Below are positions 20,701 to 33,059 of a stretch of DNA of 56,991 nucleotides, in pieces. Numbering within the stretch: position 1 is the first letter of the stretch; each line of letters opens with the position of its first letter. A model generated the notes under the pieces. It made no database searches. It was not told the origin of the DNA and saw only the letters and a program-made list of their open reading frames with translations. The stretch spans positions 1 through 56,991 of the forward strand of contig JBAOKB010000128.1 of NCBI GenBank assembly GCA_037044905.1, given 5' to 3'. A program made the position numbers and the translations under genes. Source of the stretch: Hortaea werneckii. Its lineage: Eukaryota > Ascomycota > Dothideomycetes > Mycosphaerellales > Teratosphaeriaceae.

Positions 20701-22536
20701 CAGAGCTTGACGAATTACCTGGCGAAGTGGGCTGAGAGACTATACTTGAACCGATTGAAGATCCAGCACCCGGCGAAGTAGATGGAGGAAGCATGGATGA
20801 TCCCATTGAAGAAGCTGGTTTGGACGTCATCAAAGACCCGGAAGCAGGCGTGGTTGTATTGGCGACATTGCTGGTGGTGAAAGACGAGACCATGGAACTG
20901 ACAGGAGATGAGGACTTGGTGCTCGCGCTCACGAAAGATGAGCCAGTCGAGGCTGATGGCAAGGCTGTGGTGCTCATGTTAGTTTGGGTAGAAGTTGACA
21001 CGAATGAGGAGCCCGCTGAGCTGGTCGAGATCGAGGAGCCCGGCGAAGTGCTTCCCATAGATGAACCGCTCCGAGAAGAAATAGGGACAGATGAATTTGC
21101 AGAGCTTGTCGAGCTGAGCGTTGAAGCAAAGGACGACCCAGCCGGTGTCGTTGAGCGCGACACAATCGAGCTGCCGCTTGGAGTAGAGGAAGAGGTGGGT
21201 TTCGATGTCATGATCGAGCTTGCAGTACCGCTTGCGAACGAAGAGGATGGTCTACTGGTGCTGCCCATGGAGGACCCGACTGGCGAGGATGCGAACGATG
21301 AACCGGTCATTCTAGTTGAGGATGATACAGGACTAGAAACCGGGCTCGTCATTGAGGAGCCAATCGGCGAAGATGCAAAGGACGAGGCTGTTGTTCTGGT
21401 TGAAGATGACCTCGGGCTGGAGACCGGGCTTGTCATAGAGGAACCGACTGGCGACGACGGGAAAGACGAAGCTGTGGCTCCAGTAGAGGACGACCGCGGG
21501 CTAGAATTCGGGCTCGTCATCGAGGAACCGACTGGCGAAGACGGGAAAGACGAAGCTGTTGTTCCAGTTGAGGATGACCTCGGGCTAGAGACTGGACTTG
21601 TCATAGAGGATCCGACCGGCGAGGACGGGAAAGACGAAGCTGTCGCGCCGGTAGAGGACGACTGCGGGCTAGGAACCGGGCTTGTCATGGCGGAGCTGGT
21701 CCGAGTAGACATGAAAGATGACCCATTTAGGCCACCACTGGACGACGTAGAACTCGAACCTGGCTTCGTCATTGAAGATCCAGCAGGCGCTGACGTAGTA
21801 GACGAGTCCGAAGGTCCAGAGCTCATTGAAGGCGGCGATGCTACTGAAGTTACTGAAGATCCTCTAGAAGACGACGAAGTAGCAGGGCTCGAAGCTGCGG
21901 GAGATGAAGCGGTGGTTGATCCAGATGTTGAAGAGACGCTCATGGGCTGGCTTGAACTGGTGGTCGACATGGTCGTCTCCAGGGTCGTCGTGTCTTTCGG
22001 ACAGCCACATGGCGCATGGACAGGACCCCAATACATTGCCTTGAAAGAGGGCACTGCATTAGCACTCTATAAACCAGGCGCGGTTTCTTTTGAATACTCA
22101 CCCATGGCTTGCAATTGTCTGAAATGCAGGGCCCGTCGCCCCAACCGGTTTCCCCCTGCTTCATGGCAGCGTGAGTGGCGATGTGGTAGTCCTGATCACA
22201 TTTTCCAAAAGCGTCCAGGGGAATCTTACAAGTGGCGTAGGAGCCATCAAAGACCACCGAGCAGTAGCCATTGTTAGAACTAAAGGGGAACTTTCCGGGT
22301 GCTTGCTTCTTGGGAGGTTCAGCCCCAAGATACACGTGAACTTCGTCATACTTCTGGCCTGGGACGACAGGATATTCCACTGTCATATTAGATCCAGACA
22401 TGGAGGTGCAAACACGCTTTCCGGTGGACTTTTGGCCAATGACCAGGTCCGTGCATTGCCTACTGCATTGCTCGGTGGAAGCCGCGGTTGCAGCGGCGGC
22501 CAAAAGAAGGGTCACCGCGACCCGAGATGCGAACAT
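17709..22536 (-). CDS. Giant serine/threonine-rich secreted mucin/adhesin-like protein
   Basis: Three exons read on the minus strand, 22536-22102, 22039-17842 and 17788-17709 (introns 62 and 53 bp), give about 1,570 residues with frame preserved. The N-terminus is a signal peptide (MFASRVAVTLLLAAAATA), then a ~150-residue cysteine-containing domain (EQCSRQC, KRVC, NGYCSV, ATCKI, GKCD, GPCISDNCKPW) and, after the first intron, HAPCGCP. About 1,150 residues of Ser/Thr/Met/Gly repeats follow. A Thr/Val/Ile-rich tract with repeated TPQIITTTVIQTT and VTQSVG units comes next, then a short His/Gly/Trp tail from the last exon ending GEW. No GPI signal is visible. I do not recognise the N-terminal domain. 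The layout resembles fungal cell-wall adhesins or mucins: heavily O-glycosylated stalks. The second exon was placed by splice sites GTGAGT/TTCAAG and GTAAGT/ACACAG. Confidence 0.82.
19443..19502. repeat. 12-bp tandem repeat in the mucin gene, 5 units
   Basis: The unit GATCCCATTGAA is repeated five times (one variant) without spacing. On the coding strand it gives a SMGS tetrapeptide array. The exact repetition makes it prone to slippage and length variation. Confidence 0.9.
20109..20420. repeat. 105-bp coding repeat in the mucin gene, 3 units
   Basis: Units start at about 20,109, 20,214 and 20,331. Spacing is 105 and 117 bp; the second carries one extra 12-bp unit. Each encodes a block around SMGSSFVSASNSANTTTA on the minus strand. 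Near-identity of the last two units suggests recent duplication. Confidence 0.85.
21262..21681. repeat. 84-bp coding repeat in the mucin gene, 5 units
   Basis: Five units start at about 21,262, 21,346, 21,430, 21,514 and 21,598. Each encodes a 28-residue block containing SSFPSSPVGSSMTSP on the minus strand. Spacing is constant, so units have been gained or lost whole. Confidence 0.85.
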
Positions 22537-24108
22537 TGGAAACGACTGAAGGGAGTGGTTCGCTATACCGAGAGGTGCCAATAATGAAGACTACCTGTTA
22601 TTAGTCGACCGGCTTATGAAGAGGAGGGTCTTGAGAACGACCGGTAACGAGCGGGCGGAGCAAACTTGAGAAAGTGCTTGAGTTTGACGGCCATACTGGA
22701 TTTATGTTTGGACTGCATCAATCCGTTCCAGAGCTACTGACGAGACAATGAGTAGGTGGACACGGGAACGCTCTGAATGCGACATTGCCATTGGGCCACT
22801 TTCTCCCAACATGCTGCCGTCTTGAAGGGTGATCAATGGTTTAGGTTGGTGTGCTTTACACGGAGGCGTCCCGCTAGGTCGACTAGCCTCGGTCCAGGTC
22901 GTGGCCACGGACAATAGACGCATGCTTCCTTTGACGTGTGGTGGTCCATGGACATGGAGGAAGCGTACGCTACAATCAATTGCCTAGTACCCCTGTAGAC
23001 GTGCGGGAACAGACTTGGACTTGCCTTGATTACACTTTACTAGCGCGTGGTTCCTGCATCGAGCGGCATGGCTTCTCCGCAACTGGGCCATCACACTGCA
23101 GATCCAAATCCGCCGCCTGAAGTCTGGGTAGGCATCTCCTCGAGGTCTTGTTGAATTCACGTGCGGGATAAATGCGAGGCACCAGAGAAGATAGGACGTC
23201 CGAACTTACACCTCGGCGTCGGCAGTGAGGGGTTTATTTGTCCCAAGGGAAGAGTTCCGTGGGAAGCGTGGGTGGCGCTGCCACCAATGTTCTGAGCCAT
23301 TAATTGAGAGGAGTGGCAAATCGTCGAGCAGTAGGCTGCTGTCAATGCAGAGGCTTCGATATGGAGCAGGAAAGGCATGTTGCAAGGTGCTGTCCTTCGT
23401 TGTCGGTTGTCGGTCAGCAGGCTCATCACTTCTTCACACTCGAGTCGGTCAACGCGCACATGCTCGATCTTTGTGCCACCCGAGGAACGCCATCCGATGG
23501 CCTGAGAGGGCTCGCGACGATGCATGCCTCATCGCAAGGGCTGTCGTAAGCAGAGGATTCGGACATGAGGTTGCCTCGGTGGTTGGCATGTGCAGACTTT
23601 GGAGTTAGTAGCCGTTTGCGTCATGCATTTGGAAGAAGTTGGAGAAGGACGGCTGGAGATGGGAGGAGGTGCTCGAAAGCGCCTCGGAAAGGATGACGGC
23701 GGAAGTTGCCGCAGACCTCATCTTGGCATGAGAATACGCCTCCCACGTCTACTGTACAGTATTAACTTTCATCACAGTGAGGTGGTCTTGACGGAAGTTT
23801 TAGCCGGATGGAAGGAGTAGAGGCACAGTGGCTGTATGGCAAGGCGCGTGTAAGACTTCCGCAACCTGAGTGTCGAGCTCGGTGGAGAAGACGACGGGAC
23901 TGCCCAGGTGGGTGGAGTTGGTTGTTCCCACCACAACTTCTGTCCTCGAACAAAAGTACTGGCAAGCATGTACCATTATGTGCACGTGACCCCAAAATTC
24001 CGTTCTCCTCGCTGCTGCGGTGCCCAGACAGTAGTGAGGTATTGTACGAAGCAGAGGCACCTAGTATAATCATATCATTACCTAGATAGACATTACATTC
24101 TTGGCGCG
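22537..24108. other. Spacer without recognisable genes
   Basis: This 1.6 kb interval separates the divergently transcribed mucin and hydrolase genes, so it holds both promoters. Open frames on both strands (up to about 125 codons near 23,200-23,600) have no recognisable domain. Confidence 0.4.
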
Positions 24109-25320
24109 ATGGACGCAATACGTAATCTTGGCTCGCAACTATACAGCAGGCTGCCTGACCTTGATCAAGAACACCATCATCGGGTTCGAGAACAGATTGG
24201 ACAACAACTGTCTGCGGAAGAAGTGCAAAATCACCCGGAGTTTCGACATGTCAATTGGGACCTGCCTTACGAGAAACGTGAACTCATCGATGTTGCAGCT
24301 GGAAGGGGCGGGCCTTTCAAATTGGCTTATGAGCTGCACGGCAAAGGACCGAGTAAGATTGTGGTATGCTCTCGATTCCGAACTAGATGCTCGGAACAGT
24401 AGATATGGCTAACCCGTCGTCCACCAGTGGATCATGGGCCTTGGTGGCTACATGAAAGCATGGCAGCGACAGACTAAAGACTTTGGCCACACAGACAGCG
24501 ACAGGTACTCCTGTCTGGTTTTCGATAATCGCGGAATGGGCCATAGTGACAAACCTCTCTTGCGCTACACTACCAGTGAAATGGCTAGAGATATCGTCGA
24601 ACTGCTAGACCATGTGGGCTGGAAAGACCAGCGGAGTGTACATGTAGTTGGGATTAGCATGGGTGGCATGATAGCACAAGAGCTTGTAAGGCTGCCCACA
24701 AAGTGCTATACCTATTTGGTTCGCTAAATTGTCTCTAGGGGCTCCTGATACCCGATCGAATCTGCAGCTTGAATCTCATATCGACTGCTCCTCGCATCGT
24801 TCGTACCCTCCCATACCTCGAAAACCTCCGCAACAGGATCAATCTTATGGTACCCAAATCTATCGATGCTCAAATAGCCAAGGTGAAGGCGGATTGCTAC
24901 TCTGCTGAATGGCTTAAAAGACCAGACGACACAGAGTATGTCAAAGAGCCTTTCCCAACGAACGGCGACCGCTTCGCAGCTGGCGAGCTCTCGAAGCGCC
25001 TGAGTCCCGGTATGTTCACACGCCAAGGATTCTTATGTCAACTCTATGCTGCTGGGTTCCACCACAAAGACGCCACCCAACTTAGCCAGCTTGGAGACCT
25101 CGTTGGTCGTGAACGGATCATGGTGCTGCATGGAACTGGTGATCACATGATCGATTTCGTACATGCCCAAATGCTGCTCAAAGAACTGGGTGGCGAGGAG
25201 GCGGGAGTGACTAAGAGCTTTCATGAAGGTATTGGACATGTCGCACCTTTTGAGATCAGAAGTGAATTCAAACGAATCATCGCCGAAAGGGTGCGGAAGA
25301 CTGAAGCCTTAAGGACCTAG
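24109..25320 (+). CDS. Alpha/beta-hydrolase fold protein
   Basis: Three exons, 24109-24363, 24428-24685 and 24739-25320 (introns 64 and 53 bp, GT-AG), give 364 residues with frame preserved. The catalytic triad is visible: nucleophile Ser162 in GISMGG, Asp306 in HGTGDHMID and His338 in EGIGHVAPF. The oxyanion-side strand WIMGLGGYMKAW follows intron 1, and VFDNRGMGHSD is the typical loop before helix A. There is no signal peptide or membrane segment, so a cytosolic or organelle-loose enzyme is expected. It resembles fungal lipase/esterase-like hydrolases with an N-terminal helical extension of about 60 residues; the substrate cannot be told. Confidence 0.88.
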
Positions 25321-26485
25321 TTCCTAGGCATGATCAGTGCGCATATTTCCACAGCCAGTCATGCCGCGGCTGAAAGTGACATCCATCGTCAAGTATGAAT
25401 GGGAAAATCGCATTGGGAAGGCCGTTCACTACACTGCCACGCTCGCCGATGCCCATTGCAGTTCATTTGGGCAAGAGAGAATGCGAGCAAAGTCGAGCAC
25501 AACATTCGGTGCTCCTCAGCCTCCAGTGATTGGTTACGAGCATTTTACTGTAGCTATGAGCTCATCAGCGACTTCGTTCGTAGCAGACGGAACACGGTGG
25601 AGGTGCCACGGGAAACGACAGGAAACGGACGACGGGGAAGACGGTCTGAATGTTAAGCAGTCGCAAGATCAAACACTCAATATCTCCAGCCTCAGCAAAA
25701 GCTTTGAACGATAGGACTGGCAAGCTTCGAGTCCGCTTCTTTGAGAGCAAGCAATTGCAATTTACCTTGCGAGAATGCACATTGCCTTCTCACTTGAGAT
25801 GCTGTAGTCACGTCCAGCGGAGTCCTGTGTGCGAGAGAACGGTGTGGATTAAACTCTTTACTATCTGCTCGCAATCATGAAGCGTCTGTCCATTGGCTGA
25901 GCGATTATTTCATCCTCTCAAATCCATTGGTTTTCTCTGCCGTACCTCTGAATTGATCCCGCGCAAGCCGTCTCCAACTAAGTGGAGGAAATGCAATGCC
26001 TTCAACACCGTCGAACTTCTCGGACATGTAAATGTCTCTCATCGAATTGCTACTGCATATTTCTTAATTCATCCATCGTTAACGCCATTGGTACACTATT
26101 ACAACTCAGAGCATTTGAGGTGCGGAAATCTTCCGGCAGTTCGGTCGCAATGAGACTCATCAGCCAACTTCGCCTTGCGTCTTGCCGCAAAGTAGAAAAC
26201 AATCAAGCGTTCAATACCGTAGAAACATCATCTCATTCTCCGGTAGTGGAATCGACCGCAAACTTCTCCGCAGCAACAATGTAGGCTCGCGCATAGCAAC
26301 ATCTCCTAGCGGCAGACAAATCCCATGACTCGTGTGCGGGACACCTCTTTCTCCGGACAGACACTTCCATCGTGCGTCATAGCATTCGGAGTCGGATAAA
26401 ACTAGACTCGGATCTAGTTACCGCGCCGACTGCCAAGGTAGGGGCGCTGTATATAGTGCGCTAAACCGCTTTAGGAAGCGTGCTC
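25321..26485. other. Spacer to the edge of the RIP block
   Basis: Normal base composition continues to about 26,480, then changes sharply. No convincing gene is seen; frames at 25,337-25,714 and 25,982-26,284 lack domain or splice support. Confidence 0.4.
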
Positions 26486-28685
26486 TACGTACAGACTAGG
26501 TACTAAATTAGTAAGTATCTATATAGAGTTTAAAGTTTAATAGTATTATAGATTTTGTTATATAAAAAAGGTAGAATATATAGTATAAATTATAAAATTA
26601 ATATAATTATAGATATTATACTAGTCTATTAAACTACTATTTTAGATTTTCTAAAACTCTATTACTAAGGCTATAAATAAAACTATTTTTTACCTAATTT
26701 CTACTACCTAGGTTATATTAAAAACTATTTACTACTCGACCTCTACCTATATAGAATATCTTATAAGTTAAAATAAAATATATTTATTACCTAACCTTAC
26801 CTCTATTACTAAGGTCGCTTATAAAATTATTTCTTATATAGCCTAGGCCTAAAGCTAGCCTTAAGGCTCTATTAATAATCCTTTTCTATATAGCCTCGCG
26901 TATATTAGAAGGCCTATACCTACTATCTAGTATAGAGCTTAGAGCTAGCTATATTACTATTAAGCCTATATCTACTACTACTTCTACTACTACTTTTGTT
27001 ATTATCTAGATTATTACTTTATCTACCTTAATTAAATCCCTTTCTAGAATACTTAATATTGTCGCCTTTAGCTACTACCTTTACCTATTTTTTATATATA
27101 TTATTACTACCTAAATAAGTATATCTACCTTTAGTATATTCGCTATAAAAAGTTACTTTAATATTATATTTGTCTTTATAGAAGAAATATATTCGTTTAT
27201 ATTTTTTATATTTATTATACTTTTTTAGACCTCTAGCTTTATATTTAGCTACTATTTCGAGTATATAGCTAGTATAAAAGGTATACCTTTTATTAGCGTT
27301 TTCTATCCTTTTCTAGAGTAGGTTATCTACCTATCTTAGTTAGTACTACTTCTCCTTCCTCTAACCTTTATATAGTAAGATATATATTAGCTAGCTATTA
27401 GGCCCCTTTTTATTTTTTAAACTAAAAGGCTATTCGATTTTCTTCCTACTTACTATAAACTTAGGTAGAGGAATTAGTAGTAGTAGTATTACCTCTTGTA
27501 AGGAAGGTTAATAATATAGAAATACTAGCGGCCTTATCTTTATTATTTTCGATAGCTACTATATATTTAATACTACCGCTTATAGACAAAGCTATATTCT
27601 TTTAAATAGTCTATATCGAGCGCTCTTATTATATTACTCGACACTCTTTAGTAGTTAAGTACCCTTAGGTTCCTTCTATCTCCTAAATAGTAGTAGTAAA
27701 GTATTTAGGGGCCTTAGTACCTATCCTAGTATAATTATAGGGTTATCCTTGTCTATTCTATACTAATAAAAATAGGTTAGATTATTAAAAGGATTACTAC
27801 CTATCTAATTAAATTATAATAGCTATTAGAGGATATTACTAGTAAAGTCGTACTAAGACCTACTAATAATCCTTACTAGATCTAACCTTCTAGTAAATAC
27901 TAGTATCTAGCGTATTATATATACTAGTAGATAGTTAATAGTTATTAGATTACTAATAGGGATATCTCGCGAGGAGCCCTTACCTATCTTAAAATCTAGA
28001 GAAAGAGGGGTACCTTTATTAGAAGAGCTTAACCCTTTATTAAAGATATAGTTCGTATCTTAAGATAGTTAAAATAGGTAGCTAGGTAGTATTAGTAATA
28101 TAGAATTATTAATTGTCGAGTACTACTAGTTCCTATAAAATTATAATATTAGTAATAAACCTATTAGTAAAAAGGCTAGAGAATCTACTATATTAAATAA
28201 GTATAACGAGGTAAAGTAGAATAGGATTGTTTCGCGGGATTTATATAGTATAGCTTAAGAGCCTATAGTTTATAATATAAGATTTATAGTCTCTTTAGTT
28301 TACTATATTCTTTCTTAGCTCTATTATACTATATCTTTAGCTTGTCGTATAATATCTCCTTTGCCTATAGAAGGGATATAGAACCTACTTACTAGAGTAG
28401 ATATTAAAGGGGCGACTATAGAAGAATCTAGAAGGGCTAATATAGGTTAGGCCCTAGATATACTTAGAGTTATTACTATAGGCCTCGTTCTATATTTAAT
28501 ATTTAGATTATATTACTACTACTCTTTAAAGGTCCTCTAGCTACTAAAACAATACTCTAGAGCTATATATATCTATACTCTAAATGTCTAAGGTAGTTTT
28601 TATAGTCGATAATAAGGCTATAGCTAGTATATTAACGGCCGTTAGTATAGTAGTAGCTAGTAATATATCTATAGTACTATACTTT

Positions 28686-28847
28686 ACTAACAACTTAGGG
28701 CTGCTACGCTTTACTAATAACTTAGGGCTACTATACTCTACTAACAACTTAGGACTACTATACTCTTCTAATAACTTTAGGGTACAACGTTCTATTAATA
28801 ACTTAGAGCTATAACGCTCTATTAATAACTTAGGGCTATAATACTCT
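28686..28847. repeat. 27-bp tandem repeat, 6 units
   Basis: Six consecutive units of exactly 27 bp (core ACTAAYAACTTAGGGCT) start at 28,686, with a degenerate seventh after 28,847. The period is nine codons and no unit has an indel. The plus frame starting at 28,584 reads through much of it as a TNNLGLLYS-type nonapeptide. This may be a remnant of a repetitive coding segment in the ancestral element. Confidence 0.85.
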
Positions 28848-29630
28848 ATTAGTATATACTTAGTTCGCGAGTTAGAGGCGCGACACTCTATTATTAGCTC
28901 TACTAGGTAATATTCTATTAATAGCTATAGAGAACTATCCTTTATTCCTAGGCCTATAGTCGATTAGAATTATTAAATAGTAGGCTTATAGTGTTTTTAG
29001 ATTACGCGCGCTATAGTATTACTAGGTATTTTATAGTTAGGATAGAGTAGACTAGTAGTTAATAGAAGTTATGTAGTATGTCCTAAGAATCTCTTTGCTA
29101 CGCTTTATCTATATTTACTAGTACTAAAAGCTATATTAGATCTAACCTCTCGCGTCTAGCCCTTTCTTGTCTTTCTTGTTCTCGCGCTTACTTAGCTACC
29201 TCTTACTCTTTACTATATATTATTTAGCGGGTTTTATACCTTTTAGACATAGTTATAGTTAATATATAGGTATATAAATAAGTAAGTAGAGTAGGTATAA
29301 ATATAATTAAGCTTATTTAGTTAAGTAGAGAAGGAGGTACTAAGTAGTAGTTATAAATAAAAGAGACAGCTTTTTAAAGGTATAAAAGGTAGGCTATTTA
29401 CTATTATATATTATATGTCTATTATATCTATATTATATATATATATTTACTTTGTTTTATACTTATCTTTATATTGTTTTTAAAGTTTTAAATTAGCCTA
29501 TTATAGATATCTATATTGTTGTTATAGTATATAGTACTATTATATAGGTTAAACGAAAAAATATAATTTGTTTAATCTTAGCCTATAAGGTTATAAGTAA
29601 TATATTTTTTTTGTTCGACCTAAGCTATCC

Positions 29631-29805
29631 CTTCTTTTATTACTAAATTGTATAGAGAACTCTTTTTTGCTATAACCTTAATATCTCTCTCTTCTATTAC
29701 TAGGTTATATAAAGAACTCTTTTTTGCTATAACCTTAGTATCCCTTTCTTCTATTACTAGGTTATATAAAGAACTTTTTTTTATTATAACCTTAGTATCC
29801 CTCTC
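29631..29805. repeat. 57-bp tandem repeat, about 3 units
   Basis: The core CTTCTATTACTAGGTTATAT recurs at about 29,631 (with a 3-bp insertion), 29,691 and 29,748, each followed by GAACT, a T-run and TATAACCTTA. It lies in RIP-mutated sequence. Confidence 0.8.
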
Positions 29806-30330
29806 TTTATAAGGTTAGGTTTATAATATTCTATATATAACCTCCTAGAACCTTATAATATAAAGGATATTATTAGATCTATAAGGCTACCTATCTCTTT
29901 ATTAAGATATTCGCTATCTATAATTCTCTAGGAGTTACTAACTATAGTTAGGTATTATTTAGTAGTATTATTGTTAAGATCGTTGTCTTTATATCTATTA
30001 CCTTTATCCCCTATTACGTTAGTTATTAAGGTAAATACTATAAAGGCCTTATTACCCTTTACGAATTTTGTATTAAAGCGCTCTAGTATACCTTATACTA
30101 ATTTAACTATTCTAATAGTAAAAAGATTAGGTACTTACTATCTAACTAGGTATAGTATACTTTTCTAGGGATAGAGCGCTATATAGAATAAAATATAGGC
30201 TAGGTAAGAGAGTTCTCTAATACTAACTAGTATTATATAGTACCTATTGTTTGTCTCTCCTAAGGTATCCTTAACCTACTCCTTTAGCTCGCTATAATAG
30301 GTAGCGAGTAGTATTTATAGTTATAATTAG

Positions 30331-30690
30331 TACTCTATATTAAATGTACTATTCTATTAGACGCTTAGTATATTTTTAAGGTAGTAGTTAAGTATTTCGT
30401 TTATATAGTTAGTTTCTACCTATAAGTTATACTTGCTATAGAGGTTAATAAGGCTATTAGTAAGGATCGCGCGCTATAGTAGTAGTTTAGTAATGTCTAA
30501 GTTAGTTATTATCTTAAGCTATAATATAACAAGGGTATAGTTCTACTTATTATACGCTATAAAAAAAGGTATATATTAGTTAATTGCCTATCGAATAAGA
30601 CTAATATTTATATACTTAATCCTATAGTAGAGAGCCTCGTAGGTTACTATATATAATAGATACTAGAGATTGTTTATCTAATGCTCTTTA
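30331..30690 (-). pseudogene. Possible decayed reading frame in the RIP block
   Basis: One minus-strand frame reads as protein-like sequence (for example YLLYIVTYEALYYRIKY and RAILTNSLINLYSKYN). It is broken only by TAG/TAA at sites that could have been Gln or Trp codons. I do not recognise it; a transposon gene is the natural guess. Confidence 0.25.
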
Positions 30691-33059
30691 CTATACCTAA
30701 CTTAATCTTTTATAGCAGCTTATTGCTTCTTAAGGTTAATTATACCTACTAGAGACTATTATATATTTATAGAGAGATAGGTATAATATATTTTACTAAT
30801 ATAGGCCTAAAATATCTCCCTATCCTACTTATAAAGCTTATATAGGATAGTATTGCAATTATATAGGTTCTAGTATCTATCTATTAGTTCTATAAGTACC
30901 TAGTATAGGAAACTTCTAACTTAATAAGTACTACTATCTAGTATAAGGCGCTTAATATAGCTAAATAGTAAATCTTTACTTAATATATATTTTTAGCTAA
31001 GTATACTATAGTATATAGATAAAGAAGAGCTACTAGTACTATTATCTCTTTAGAAGGTACTAGCTAGCTAGTTAACTACTACTATCTAGAAATAGAAGAA
31101 ACTAAATATAGCTAGTAACTAACTTATATTATTATTATTGTCTACTTTATTACTAAGCTCGCGCTAGACTCTAAAAACATTTGCTTATATTTGTTAGTTT
31201 CTATAATATAACTAGATATACTTTTAAGCCTACTCTATAGGGTACTTTATCTACTTTTTATATATATTATAGATTATATTAAATATATTATTAGTCGATC
31301 CTTTGTTCTCTAATATTAATTCTAGTATAGTTAAGTTAGTCTTTAAGGGTAGTATCTACTCGATAATAGGTATCTAAGGAAACTAGTCTATTTCTTCCTA
31401 TATCTTCTACTCCTTCTTACTAAAGATTAATATTAGTTTAGGGAAGAGCTAGACTATAGCTATTATAATATAGTATTAAGTAATTGAGGCATATAGCTAT
31501 TAAAATTAGAGGCTATCTATATCTTAGATATTCTATAGCTATAGGTAGTAACTCTAATAGTAGAAGGCATTCGATAAACTATTAGATAGTATATATCTAG
31601 CCTCGAATATCTTTGTAGTAGTAATCGACTAGAGCTTATCTATCGTACTAGTACCTAGCTTAGTAACTTTAGTATAGTATTTAAAATTGTCCTATATAGT
31701 ATAGATATCCTTTATCCTACCCTATTACTAGATATAGCTCTATAGGGCGTTGTCTATTAGTTAATAGACAAAACTAGCACCTAATAGAGGTAATATCTAT
31801 CTTTATGTCGCTTTATAGGTCCTTTAATATAATATTAATAGTCTTGTATAATTCTAAAAGACTAAGAGTCTATAAAACTTCTAGAACATGTCGTTTTATA
31901 CCCTACCTATAGAAATATAGGCCTATATACTACTAGAATATGTTCCCGTTCTGCTAGGCTATATATAGGTTTAGAATTATAATAATTACAATAATCTAAA
32001 GGTCTTGTATATTAAGATTAGTAGTAGCTTAACTACCTTTAATAGAACACTTATTAGGCGGTGTTTATATAAACTAGTTAGTAGTAAGGCACTTTAGTAG
32101 TAACTATAGTTATAGAGCTACCTATAGTAGGGCCTATAGTACTAATTATAGGTTAAAATTGTCTATTTTTAGTCGTTTTCTAGCCTAGCTAAATAGTATA
32201 GGTAGCTTGTTTTATATCTTGTCTTACTTATTCTAAAGGGTACTAATTAAGAAGAATTCTAGTTAGTCTAATACTTCTATATAGTATTAGATATATTTTA
32301 TCTCTACTTTAAAACTTTTAAACTATTACGCCTCTATAAATTTTTTACTATATCTAAATAATACCTCTACTATCTTCTTTTGCCTTATAGATATACTATT
32401 AAAGTATAAACTAAGTAGTAATTCCTTATATATATATACCTATATAAAGTCTACTATAGTCTACCTATATTTCTTAAATATAATATCTTATATCTAATAT
32501 ATCCTCTCTATATTAGTCTTCTCTTACTTTTATACCTATTATTATTTTAATTCGAGTATTCTATAGATAGTTAGTTTACTAAGTATACTACGAGTACTAA
32601 TTCGCGTACGACCTATACTAATTTAATAGTAGCTAGTACTTAGCGACATTATATTTAATAGAAGGAGGGTTTAACTAGTCGTTTCTACTAGATAGGATAG
32701 TTATTTGTAGTATTAAATAGCTATCTCTCCTAGAGATCCCTAATATATATAGACTACAATATATAGGCTAAGTAAAAAACAACCTTTCTATATAACTTTA
32801 GAGATAACTAATTTTTAGAAGTTATACTAATAATTATTTTCGATATATTTAGTAAAGATTATAGTATATTTGTCTACTTTTATATAGTAGTATTTAATTA
32901 TTATAAGGTAGTAAAGTCTATTATAGGTATAGGTAGGTAGAGAAGTAAGGATGTAGTAGTTATAGTTTTAGGTTTAGTAAAGATAAGGGAAAATAGACAA
33001 CTAAGAAATAAGAAGGTTATATAGAAAGCAAGTATATTATTAGTCTAAGGTAAAGAGAG

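Noticed and set aside
18654..20735. 693-codon plus-strand frame as a gene
   Set aside because: The minus-strand product has a signal peptide, domain order and exact splice sites; the plus product is a compositional artefact of the repeats.
20793..22277. 494-codon plus-strand frame as a gene
   Set aside because: Same repeat artefact; it also runs across the mucin's first intron and Cys-rich exon in antisense.
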